Position numbers and translations under genes: made by a program. Shown here piece after piece: positions 5,627 through 13,887 of a DNA stretch of 50,995 bases. The DNA is from an uncultured Clostridia bacterium (GTDB lineage: Bacteria > Bacillota > Clostridia > Christensenellales > QALW01): assembly GCA_934434555.1 (NCBI GenBank), contig CAKRZX010000016.1, positions 1-50,995 of the forward strand, written 5' to 3'. Under the pieces are notes generated by a model. That model was not told the DNA's origin, ran no database searches, and was given only the letters and a program-made list of their open reading frames with translations. The stretch's first letter is position 1. Each line of letters starts with the position of its first letter.

Positions 5627-7612
5627 ATGGAAAAAGTAAAACTTACACGCAAAAACGGCGTATTAAAAGTAGATATCGACGGCGAAATCATTGAGCCGCT
5701 GTCGTTCAAATCGTTCCGCCCCACGGCGAGGAATATTTCCGATTTTGCCCGTGCGGGAGTAAAGTTGTTCAGCATACTTTCAAGCGGAATGATAAGTTTG
5801 CTGGAAGTTCCCTATTCCCTTTACGGCGAAAGTTGGCTTGATGACGACGTTTACGATTTCGCGCCCGTTGACAGGCAGATAGAACTGTTTATGCAAAACG
5901 CGCCCGAGGGATATTTTGCCCTGATGATTCAACTTGATACCCGTCCGTGGTACGTTAAAAAGCATAATGTGCCCTACACGTTTACGAATCTTTCGCAAAC
6001 GATTGCCGACGAAGAATGGCGCAGGCGGGCGGCGGACTATCTTAAAGCGATGATTCGCCATACCGAGGAAAAATACGGCGACAGATTCTACGGCTATTTT
6101 ATGCTTTGCGGATTTACCACCGAGTGGTTCAGCCATTGTGACGAAGAAGCGCCGTCGGATATAAAGGAAAAGGCGTACAAAGAGTATCTTAATGACCCCG
6201 ACGCCCGTATTCCCGACAAAGACACCCTTGAACAGAATTCTGCCGATGCTTTTTTGCCCGAAAACACAAAAAAAGAGGTTGAAACCTACCGCAGATTTCA
6301 TGCCGAACTTATTGCGGATTCGCTTTTGTATTTTGCGGCGGAAGCACAAAGCGTATTAAAACACAAAAAACTGCTTGGAGTATATTTCGGATATCTGTTT
6401 GAACTTGCCGGCGCGCGCCTTTGGAATGACGGGCACCTTGCATATGAAAAGGTGTTTACTTCGCCTGACATCGATATGATTTCATCGCCCTCGTCCTATG
6501 GGTTCAGGCGCGGCGATTCCACTAGTGCGTTTATGGTTACGTTTGATACCCTTGACAGGCACAACAAACTCTATTATCTTGAATTTGACCATATAACTCA
6601 CCTTGCACCTCCCGATGTTGACGGAATTCTTATTCCCGGAGGCGACAGCAAACTGCCCGGCCACGTACATACGCTTAATGTTATGCAGAGAGACTTTATG
6701 CTGTGCGCTTCAAAAGGGGCGGCACTTTGGTGGTTTGATATGTTTGAGGGCTGGTTCTACTCCGACGAAATGATGTCCGCCATAGGTGATATGATAAAAA
6801 TTTCAAAGAGATTTTCGGCAAAAGAACAGAAAAGCGTAAGCGAAATTGCGGTTATTGCCTCGGGCAGAGATCTGTACTGCGTAAATAAAAATTCGGGGCT
6901 AAATGACCTTTGCTTAGGCGAACAGCGTGAGGGCCTTGCCCGTATGGGCGCACCCTACGACGTTTTTTCCGCCTGTGACGCAGATGAAATTGATGTTTCC
7001 CGCTATAAACTTTTTGTTTTTCTTGATGCATTTGAACCGGACGGAAAAGTGCGTGAGTTTGTTGAAAAGATTAAAGAGAGCGGCAAGACCGTTTTGTGGA
7101 TATATGCGCCCGATTATGCCGCAAACGGCCTGGCGGGGATGCAGAAAATTACGGATATGAATATAGTTAAACTTATCGGTGATGAGGATACCGTTAATAC
7201 GCACTTCGGCAAACTGCATTATAAAAGTCTTCCGCGCCCCCGCTTCTTTATTGAGGATGCGGATGCCGTTCCTCTGGGAATATACAATAATACCGAAAAA
7301 GTTGCAATCGGCGCAAAAAGATTCGGAACATATACAAGCGTTTACAGCGCGGTGGGCAATCTTGACGGTGACACTCTCAGGGATATCGCAAAAACCGCGG
7401 GAGTTAAAATATATTCGTTTGACAGTTCCGTTCCCGTGTACGTAAACAGCCTGTTTTTGGGCGTGTACGGGCTTAAAGACGCCGAAATCTGCTGTGACAG
7501 CGGCGTTTATACCGATGTGTTTACCGATAAAAAATATGTTTCCGAAAACGGAAAAATGCATATTCCCGCAGGGAAATTTGCATCAAAACTGCTTGTAAAG
7601 GACGAAGAATAA
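5627..7612 (+). CDS. Glycoside hydrolase, beta-galactosidase (GH42)-like
   Basis: 661 residues without a signal peptide. The N-terminal ~400 residues look like a TIM-barrel: Trp/Glu-rich segments such as GYFMLCGFTTEWFSH and LYYLEFDH carry candidate acidic catalytic residues. Residues ~400-560 (AVIASGRDLYCVNKNSG onward, then LFVFLDAFEP and ESGKTVLWIYAPDYA) resemble the flavodoxin-like trimerisation domain of GH42 beta-galactosidases, and the C-terminus a small beta domain. Family placement is tentative; it could belong to a related unclassified family. AAAGGAG precedes the ATG. It is the first gene of the run ending at 12235 and overlaps the next gene by one base. Confidence 0.65.
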   Translation: MEKVKLTRKNGVLKVDIDGEIIEPLSFKSFRPTARNISDFARAGVKLFSILSSGMISLLEVPYSLYGESWLDDDVYDFAPVDRQIELFMQNAPEGYFALMIQLDTRPWYVKKHNVPYTFTNLSQTIADEEWRRRAADYLKAMIRHTEEKYGDRFYGYFMLCGFTTEWFSHCDEEAPSDIKEKAYKEYLNDPDARIPDKDTLEQNSADAFLPENTKKEVETYRRFHAELIADSLLYFAAEAQSVLKHKKLLGVYFGYLFELAGARLWNDGHLAYEKVFTSPDIDMISSPSSYGFRRGDSTSAFMVTFDTLDRHNKLYYLEFDHITHLAPPDVDGILIPGGDSKLPGHVHTLNVMQRDFMLCASKGAALWWFDMFEGWFYSDEMMSAIGDMIKISKRFSAKEQKSVSEIAVIASGRDLYCVNKNSGLNDLCLGEQREGLARMGAPYDVFSACDADEIDVSRYKLFVFLDAFEPDGKVREFVEKIKESGKTVLWIYAPDYAANGLAGMQKITDMNIVKLIGDEDTVNTHFGKLHYKSLPRPRFFIEDADAVPLGIYNNTEKVAIGAKRFGTYTSVYSAVGNLDGDTLRDIAKTAGVKIYSFDSSVPVYVNSLFLGVYGLKDAEICCDSGVYTDVFTDKKYVSENGKMHIPAGKFASKLLVKDEE

Positions 7613-8868
7613 TGGATATTTGGCAGCGCTACGGCGTAGATGATGAACTCTTGCGTATTGCGCGCGAAACGGAAAACGAATGCGCAAAAGAGTTTGAAAA
7701 CATAGAAAAAATTCAGGAAGAAAACGAACTTTGGGTGCTTGACTGTTTCCGTGAAGAGAAAATCGCGCCCGCGCATTTTGCGCCCACTTTCGGCTATGGG
7801 TACGATGACATCGGCAGAGATAAGCTTGCGTCACTTTTTGCCCGCGTGTTCAGGGCGGAAAAGGCGATAGTCCGCCCGCAGATTGCGTCGGGCACCCACG
7901 CGCTTGCCCTTGCTTTGCAGGGGATAACAAGAAAAGGCACGCGGATTCTTTCGGCGTCTGGCTCACCTTACGATACACTTGAAAGCGTTATCGGGCACAA
8001 AGAAAATACCGAAGGCTCTCTTTGCGATATGGGTGCAACGTATTCCGAACTTCCCTTAAAAGACGGGAAAATTGATTTTGACGCATTGACAGAATCGGCA
8101 AAAAACGCCGACACGGTAATGCTTCAACGTTCCCGCGGATATCAGGACAGACCCAGCCTTACCGTTGACGATATTGAAAAAGCGGCGAAAATAATTAAAG
8201 CGGCAAACCCGGATGCGGTTGTTTTTGTTGATAACTGCTACGGCGAATTTGTTGAAAACCGCGAACCCGTTGAGGCGGGCGCGGATTTGATAGCAGGGTC
8301 TTTAATAAAGAATCCCGGCGGCGGAATAGCACCTACGGGCGCGTATATTGCCGGCAGAAAAGATTTGATTGAGCGGATAGAATACCGTATGACCGCCCCG
8401 GGCATAGGCGGAGAAGTGGGCAGTTACGCCGCAAGCTATCTTCCGTTTTTCCAAGGACTGTTTTTAGCGCCCCAAACGGTTGCACAGGCACTTAAAGGGG
8501 CGGTGTTCGCAAGCCGTATACTGGATAAATCCGGGTTTTCGGCATCTCCCGCGCCGGGCGAAAAACGGGGCTGCATAATTCAGTCAATCCATCTCGGCGA
8601 CAGGGATAAGCTTGTTAAAATGTGCCGCTGCGTGCAGGCGGTTTCGCCGGTTGAAGCCTTTGTCGTACCCGAACCGTGGGCAATGCCGGGGTATTCCGAC
8701 GAAGTAATTATGGCGGCGGGAACGTTTGTTCAGGGGGCGTCGGTGGAACTTTCCTGTGACGCACCCATAAGGGAACCGTATGTTCTTTATATGCAGGGCG
8801 GCTTGGTTTATGCCCAGGTAAAAGCGGCGGTGCTTTCGGCACTTGCGGTTATGGGAGGTACAAAATGA
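7612..8868 (+). CDS. Methionine gamma-lyase-family PLP-dependent protein (YnbB-like)
   Basis: 418 residues of fold-type I PLP enzyme. The segments VRPQIASGTHALALALQG and ASGSPYDTLESVIG are characteristic of the YnbB/MGL-family proteins of Firmicutes. VFVDNCYGEF contains the Asp expected to hold the pyridine ring, and GSLIKNPGGG the Lys that would bind PLP. The substrate of this family is not firmly established, so methionine degradation should not be assumed. Starts on the stop codon of the glycoside hydrolase gene (TAATG) and overlaps the DUF1015 gene by 4 bases, so the genes are probably co-translated. Confidence 0.85.
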   Translation: MDIWQRYGVDDELLRIARETENECAKEFENIEKIQEENELWVLDCFREEKIAPAHFAPTFGYGYDDIGRDKLASLFARVFRAEKAIVRPQIASGTHALALALQGITRKGTRILSASGSPYDTLESVIGHKENTEGSLCDMGATYSELPLKDGKIDFDALTESAKNADTVMLQRSRGYQDRPSLTVDDIEKAAKIIKAANPDAVVFVDNCYGEFVENREPVEAGADLIAGSLIKNPGGGIAPTGAYIAGRKDLIERIEYRMTAPGIGGEVGSYAASYLPFFQGLFLAPQTVAQALKGAVFASRILDKSGFSASPAPGEKRGCIIQSIHLGDRDKLVKMCRCVQAVSPVEAFVVPEPWAMPGYSDEVIMAAGTFVQGASVELSCDAPIREPYVLYMQGGLVYAQVKAAVLSALAVMGGTK

Positions 8869-10064
8869 AAGTTTTGGCGGCAGATGTTCTTGTGCCGAAA
8901 TGCGATTTATATAAATTCTGCTGCGTAGCCTGTGACCAGTTTACCGGCGACGCGGAGTACTGGCGCAAAGCGGAGGAAATATCGAAAAATTCACCTGCGG
9001 CGATAAATATTGTTTTTCCCGAAATATATTTAAGCAAGGATAACGCCCTTCGCACGGAAAGCATAAATAAAACTATGGAAAACTACCTTGAAAACGGCGT
9101 TTTTGAGGAATACCCGGACAGTGTTTTTTATATAGAGCGCACTCTTAACGACGGCAGAATCCGCAAGGGCGTTGTTGCGAAAATCGACTTGGAAGAGTAC
9201 GACTATTCAAAAAACACACGTTCGGCAATTCGTCCCACCGAGGGCACTATTGAGGACAGACTTCCGCCCCGCGTCGCCATAAGGAAAAACGCACCCCTGG
9301 AACTTCCCCACATAATGCTTTTGATAAACGATGAAAAAAGAGAAATCATCGAGGGGCTTGAAAATAAAGAAAAAACGCTTGTGTATTCGACCCCTTTAAT
9401 GCTTTCGGGCGGAAGTATCAAGGGCTATAAACTTGAAAAAAGCGTGCGGAACGCACTTCTTAAAACGCTTAATGTTCTTGAAACGGGCAGGGAAAACAAT
9501 AAAATCACCCTTGCGGTGGGCGACGGAAACCATTCCCTTGCCACGGCAAAAAAGTGCTGGGAAATGATTAAGCCGAATTTAAGTGCAGAGGAAAGAGAAA
9601 ATCATCCCGCAAGGTTTGCGCTGTGCGAAATCGTGAATCTTCATTCCCCCGCCCTTGACTTTGAACCTATTCACCGCATAGTTTATAACGTGGACGTAAA
9701 CGCGTTTGTTGGGGAATTTATGAAGCATTCCGCGCCCGACGGTCAGGAATGCACGCTTCTTTTCGGCAATGAAAAGAAGAAAATTTCGCTTTCGCCCAGC
9801 CATTACTTGACGGTTGGCACGGTTCAGAATATAATAGACGCATACGTAAAGGAACACGGCGGAGAAGTTGACTATATTCACGAGCCGGAGCAGGCGGAAG
9901 AAAACGCAAAAACGGCAAACACCGTGGGGATACTTGTGGACGGACTTAAAAAGTCGGATTTATTTGACGCGGTGGTATCTTTCGGCGCCCTGCCAAGGAA
10001 AACGTTTTCAATGGGTATGGGCATAGATAAGCGGTATTATTTGGAAGCAAGAAAAATTAAATAG
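8865..10064 (+). CDS. DUF1015 family protein
   Basis: 399 residues typical of DUF1015, often encoded next to amino-acid biosynthesis genes (serA/serC or, as here, aspartate kinase). Recognisable motifs: YKFCCVACDQFT near the N-terminus, AIRPTEGTIEDRLPPR around residue 120, and the signature VGDGNHSLATAKKCWE around residue 215. The biochemical function of the family is unknown. ATGA overlap with the preceding gene; 9-bp gap to lysC. Confidence 0.9.
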   Translation: MKVLAADVLVPKCDLYKFCCVACDQFTGDAEYWRKAEEISKNSPAAINIVFPEIYLSKDNALRTESINKTMENYLENGVFEEYPDSVFYIERTLNDGRIRKGVVAKIDLEEYDYSKNTRSAIRPTEGTIEDRLPPRVAIRKNAPLELPHIMLLINDEKREIIEGLENKEKTLVYSTPLMLSGGSIKGYKLEKSVRNALLKTLNVLETGRENNKITLAVGDGNHSLATAKKCWEMIKPNLSAEERENHPARFALCEIVNLHSPALDFEPIHRIVYNVDVNAFVGEFMKHSAPDGQECTLLFGNEKKKISLSPSHYLTVGTVQNIIDAYVKEHGGEVDYIHEPEQAEENAKTANTVGILVDGLKKSDLFDAVVSFGALPRKTFSMGMGIDKRYYLEARKIK

Positions 10065-10073
10065 GAGAAAAAT

Positions 10074-11393
10074 ATGATTAAAGTAGCAAAGTTCGGCGGA
10101 AGTTCTCTTGCCGACGCGGCACAGTTTCAAAAAGTAAAGAATATAATAAAGGCGGACGCAACGCGCAGATTCGTTGTGCCGTCCGCACCGGGCAAAAGAT
10201 TTAAGGGTGACGATAAAGTTACCGACCTTTTGTATAAGTGCTACGCTCTTGCCTGCGCCGGTCAGGACACGGGCGAGGTTTTTGAGAATATCACTTCAAG
10301 ATACGTAAGCATAAAAGAAGAACTGGGCTTAAAGTGCGATATCGCAAAAATTATTTCCGACGTAAAAAAACGTGTTGACGGCGGCGCGAGCATTGACTAT
10401 ACCGCGTCCCGCGGCGAATATCTTAACGGCATTCTGCTTGCCGAATTTTTGGGGTTCCCCTTTGTTGACGCGGCGGAAGTTGTGCTTTTTGACACCAACG
10501 GCGTGCTTGATACGGATAAAACAAATTCCGTAATGGGAAAGGCGCTGTCAAAGTTCGGCTGTGCGGTTATCCCCGGTTTTTACGGTTCCCTGCCCGACGG
10601 AAGCATTAAAACCTTTTCGCGCGGGGGAAGTGACATAACCGGTTCCCTTGTTGCCCGTGCGGTAAAGGCGGACCTTTACGAAAACTGGACGGACGTTTCG
10701 GGCTTTATGGTAGCCGACCCGCGTATCGTGCCGGAAACAAAGTCAATTGAATATATTACGTATAAAGAACTTCGGGAACTTTCGTATATGGGCGCGGCAG
10801 TACTTCATCAGGACGCGGTTTTCCCCGTGGCGCAAAGCGGAATACCCATAAATATCCGCAACACCAACGACCCCGACGCGGCGGGCACGATGATAGTAAA
10901 CGAACTGCACGGCGACCACAGGAACGATATGACCATTACCGGCATTGCGGGTCATCCGGGATATTGCGTAATCACCATTGAAAAAAGTATGATGAACAGC
11001 GAACTGGGTATCGGCAGAAAATTCTTGGAGATATTCGAGCGGAACAACATTCTTTTTGAACATCTTCCCAGCGGAGTTGACACTATGTCGGCGGTACTTA
11101 ACACAAAAGCCATTCAGGGCAAACTTGAAAACGTGCTTTCCGCAATCCGCGACGAACTTCACCCCGATTCAATCGATTTTGTTCCCGACTTGGCACTTTT
11201 GGCGGTGGTAGGTCACAAAATGGCAAGCACGGCGGGTACCGCGGCGAAAATCTTCAATGCCCTCGGAAAAGAAAAGATCAATATCCGTACCATTGACCAG
11301 GGTTCAAGCGAAATCAACATTATTATAGGCGTTGACGAATGCAATCTTGAAAAAAGTATCCGCGCCATATACAATGCCTTTTGCGTAAAATGA
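10074..11393 (+). CDS. lysC: Aspartate kinase
   Basis: 439 residues. The N-terminal amino-acid-kinase domain opens with KVAKFGGSSLADA (Lys-Phe-Gly-Gly ATP-binding signature), includes SRGGSDITGS and the aspartokinase motif GYCVIT further on, and two C-terminal ACT domains (~300-439) for allosteric control. It phosphorylates aspartate, the first step to lysine, threonine and methionine. No lysine riboswitch precedes it; it appears to be transcribed with DUF1015. AGGAG lies 7 bases upstream of the ATG. The stop codon overlaps the next start (ATGA). Confidence 0.93.
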   Translation: MIKVAKFGGSSLADAAQFQKVKNIIKADATRRFVVPSAPGKRFKGDDKVTDLLYKCYALACAGQDTGEVFENITSRYVSIKEELGLKCDIAKIISDVKKRVDGGASIDYTASRGEYLNGILLAEFLGFPFVDAAEVVLFDTNGVLDTDKTNSVMGKALSKFGCAVIPGFYGSLPDGSIKTFSRGGSDITGSLVARAVKADLYENWTDVSGFMVADPRIVPETKSIEYITYKELRELSYMGAAVLHQDAVFPVAQSGIPINIRNTNDPDAAGTMIVNELHGDHRNDMTITGIAGHPGYCVITIEKSMMNSELGIGRKFLEIFERNNILFEHLPSGVDTMSAVLNTKAIQGKLENVLSAIRDELHPDSIDFVPDLALLAVVGHKMASTAGTAAKIFNALGKEKINIRTIDQGSSEINIIIGVDECNLEKSIRAIYNAFCVK

Positions 11394-12235
11394 AGAAACG
11401 GATAATAAAGATAATCGGCGCCGCACTTGCTGCGGCGCTGTGCCTTACGGTTTTGTTTGCCGAACTGACGGCAGACATCAATATGCGGTATATGCCCGAT
11501 TACGAAAAAGCGGATATTACTTATTTGCTTGACGGGCGGGAATTGACAGCCGATGATTATCGGGTGCTTTTTTATCAGACGGGACTCGGGAAAAGAGCGG
11601 TTGACGAACTGATAGCCGGAGGCAGGGCGGATACGCTGTTGTCTTTTCAAAACGACTTTTTTGCCGCAGGCAGCGTTAAATGCGTGCGCGAAGTCATAAC
11701 GACCTGTATGGAATATACCGTTGATGAGGACGGCTTAGCCACGGCGGGTTTTTCCCTTGCGCCGTATAAGCCGGGATACGTGTTTTTAATGCTTTCAAGT
11801 CATACTCTCGGCTGGCGGCACGGACACGCAGGCATTGTTACCGGTGCGGGCAGCGTGCTTGAATCGCCAATGATAGGCACGCTTTCGGGCGATTTTTCAC
11901 CTAACGAATGGCGCAGTTATCCCACGTTTGTAATGCTGCGGCTTAAAGACGCCGACGATGATTTTTTAGCCAAAACAGCAAAAAATGCCGAAAAGAATCT
12001 TTCCGGCATAAGGTATAATATTTTTGCGGGATTTTTTAAGAAAACCCACGGCCCGGTTCCGCCAACCACACACTGTGCGCACCTTGTTTGGTATGCCTTT
12101 TATAATTCGGGGCTTGACGTTGACAGAAACGGCGGAAATATAGTGTCCGTTACGGATATTATGTATTCGGATAAATTTGAAGTTGTGCAGATTTTCGGAA
12201 TGAATCCCGACGATTTCTGCGACAGGGCGTACTGA
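11390..12235 (+). CDS. Membrane-anchored permuted papain-like (YiiX/NlpC-P60) protein
   Basis: 281 residues from the ATG at 11390, which overlaps the lysC stop; a TTG at 11381 would add three residues. A hydrophobic segment (residues ~5-23) acts as signal anchor. The catalytic pair appears in permuted order: His in WRHGHAGIVTG (~residue 145) precedes Cys in THCAHLVWYAFY (~residue 225), as in the YiiX/YebB-type permuted NlpC/P60 fold. Such enzymes cleave amide or ester bonds in cell-wall or lipid substrates; the actual substrate is unknown. Its stop codon is part of a hairpin shared with the convergent gene. Confidence 0.75.
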   Translation: MKKRIIKIIGAALAAALCLTVLFAELTADINMRYMPDYEKADITYLLDGRELTADDYRVLFYQTGLGKRAVDELIAGGRADTLLSFQNDFFAAGSVKCVREVITTCMEYTVDEDGLATAGFSLAPYKPGYVFLMLSSHTLGWRHGHAGIVTGAGSVLESPMIGTLSGDFSPNEWRSYPTFVMLRLKDADDDFLAKTAKNAEKNLSGIRYNIFAGFFKKTHGPVPPTTHCAHLVWYAFYNSGLDVDRNGGNIVSVTDIMYSDKFEVVQIFGMNPDDFCDRAY

Positions 12236-12246
12236 TTACGCCCTGT
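12222..12246. terminator. Bidirectional hairpin spanning two convergent stop codons
   Basis: ACAGGGCGTA (12222-12231) pairs perfectly with TACGCCCTGT (12237-12246) around a 5-nt loop. The stop codons of both convergent genes (12233-12235 plus, 12236-12238 minus) fall in the loop and stem. A T-rich stretch (ATTCTTTTATC) follows on the plus strand, so it may terminate plus-strand transcription. The arms encode the last residues of both proteins. Confidence 0.6.
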
Positions 12247-13747
12247 ATTCTTTTATCGCCTTTGCCAAAGCGTTAAGGTTTGTACTGTTAAGAACCGGAT
12301 TGCCGTCTGCATCGTATATAGGCTCGCCCTCTGCGTCAACGGCAATGGTGGGGCAGCACCATCCGCCCTCGTCGTGTTCGTTCCACGCGTAAACAATACA
12401 GGTGTTGGGAACGGAATCTTTAAGGCTTTCAAGCACCTGCTTTGCGTGGGCATAAATTTCGGCACCAGTGGGCTGCAATGTATAATGCCCGCCGTAGCCG
12501 TGGTTTGCCCACGAAACGGGTGTTTCTATTCTGGGGCGGGTATCTCTTCCGCAGCAGATAAGGGGCGCAACATCTATTTTGTCGGCAAAAACATACTTGT
12601 CGGCATTTTTCTTTTCAGCCTCGGCGGCAAGCATTCGGTAAGGCTCATCGGCAACGGTTGAACCCTGCGAGTATGCGCTGATTGCGTCCATACCCTTTTC
12701 AAGCAGATTGTTTACTATAAACGGGTTTACGTCCGCCATACCTATAAGGTACAGTTCCTCTTTTATTCCCCTGCGCTTTGCCGCATCGATAACCTTATTT
12801 ACGTAATCGTTCTGTTTGAATGCGTCGTAAACGTATACAACGGGACGGTTATCGAATTTAAGATAACAGTCAAGGGTCATATTGTCGGCAAGTTCGTCAA
12901 CCGTTTCGCTGTCAAGAGCGTTTACGCCGATAATTGCGCACATTTTAAGCCTGTCGGCATACCTGCTTTTCACGTGCTGACGCCGCGCATAACTCATTGT
13001 GCCCGAATTGTTGTACCAGCAGTAGGCAAAATAATCTATTCCCGCTTTTACCGCAAGTTCGGCTTCACGGTCAAACTGCGCCTGGTCGGCGGGCGGAAAC
13101 TCTATTTTGTCTTTTCCCGTAACGCGTGAGAAAAACGGCGCCATAAAGTGATACTTTGCCGGAGAAAGCGCGCGGGCAACCTGGTCGGAAGGATTGTCTT
13201 CCCCGTAAATTCCCGTTTGTGCGTAGGCATCCCAGCGGATAACGCCGAAAGTCATATTTTCCTGGCGTTTAAGGGGAGTTTTCGTTCTGTTTGCCGTAAC
13301 TGTTTTTAACGGTTCTGCGGGCGAAGATTCAAATTCCTTAACGATAATATCTTCGTATGGTGCGCCCGACCCCTGAATAAAATACGCAATTACATCCTTA
13401 ACCGCTGCGCCGGAGGGAATGTTTGTGTAAACCTCGATTTCGGAAAAATCTTCGCTTGTTATTATCTGCGATTTGCCGAATTCGTAAATGGTATATTCAA
13501 GCCCTATATACTCTATGGTAATCTTGTGGTATGCCGCAATCGGCACGCTTCCCCTGCACGTTTTAAGCACAAAGCGTGACCTGTAAGCGTCGCACTTGCC
13601 TAAAAATTTATCTATGTGCGCCGCAAGTGACGAGTATTTTTCACTTCTGTTTTTTACCAGAATACCCGAATCGCATTTTTCAAGCACGGCATTGCCTTCT
13701 CCGAAAATAAATTCGCCGAGAGCATCGTAATTTTTAATTATATCCAT
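12236..13747 (-). CDS. GH99/WbsX-like glycoside hydrolase-related protein
   Basis: 503 residues. Residues ~1-165 look like a beta-rich carbohydrate-binding portion. From ~170 (MTFGVIRWDAYAQTGIYG) a TIM-barrel-like domain follows with AELAVKAGIDYFAYCWYNN, NRPVVYVYDAF and the C-terminal YAWNEHDEGGWCCPT. The last recalls the WNExxEG motif of WbsX/GH99-like and GH71 proteins, whose Glu residues act on mannosides or related sugars. No signal peptide. AGGAG precedes the ATG. The assignment is by motif resemblance only; the substrate is unknown. Confidence 0.6.
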   Translation of the reverse strand: MDIIKNYDALGEFIFGEGNAVLEKCDSGILVKNRSEKYSSLAAHIDKFLGKCDAYRSRFVLKTCRGSVPIAAYHKITIEYIGLEYTIYEFGKSQIITSEDFSEIEVYTNIPSGAAVKDVIAYFIQGSGAPYEDIIVKEFESSPAEPLKTVTANRTKTPLKRQENMTFGVIRWDAYAQTGIYGEDNPSDQVARALSPAKYHFMAPFFSRVTGKDKIEFPPADQAQFDREAELAVKAGIDYFAYCWYNNSGTMSYARRQHVKSRYADRLKMCAIIGVNALDSETVDELADNMTLDCYLKFDNRPVVYVYDAFKQNDYVNKVIDAAKRRGIKEELYLIGMADVNPFIVNNLLEKGMDAISAYSQGSTVADEPYRMLAAEAEKKNADKYVFADKIDVAPLICCGRDTRPRIETPVSWANHGYGGHYTLQPTGAEIYAHAKQVLESLKDSVPNTCIVYAWNEHDEGGWCCPTIAVDAEGEPIYDADGNPVLNSTNLNALAKAIKEYRA

Positions 13748-13802
13748 TTTGTTTTCTCCTGATTATGCGGCAGGCGAACGGCCGCTTTATTTTTGCGGAT
13801 AT

Positions 13803-13831
13803 ATTATACCATACGCAAAAACCTAATGCAA
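13803..13831 (-). promoter_or_regulatory. Promoter for the GH99-like gene
   Basis: Minus strand TTGCAT (13831-13826), 17-bp spacer ending in TATGG, TATAAT (13808-13803). Transcription would start near 13796, about 50 nt before the start codon. Confidence 0.65.
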
Positions 13832-13851
13832 TATCTAAAACGGAGTTTTTC

Positions 13852-13880
13852 TTGCAAAAAAGATAAAAAAATGATAGAAT
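13852..13880 (+). promoter_or_regulatory. Promoter for the FAD-dependent dehydrogenase gene
   Basis: TTGCAA (13852-13857), 17-bp spacer, TAGAAT (13875-13880). The expected transcription start (~13887) falls on or just before the GTG at 13888, so the mRNA may be leaderless or nearly so. Confidence 0.6.
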
Positions 13881-13887
13881 ATGTGCG

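Noticed and set aside
6914..7561. 215-codon minus-strand open frame
   Set aside because: Antisense to the glycoside hydrolase with the codon pattern of a shadow frame and no start signal.
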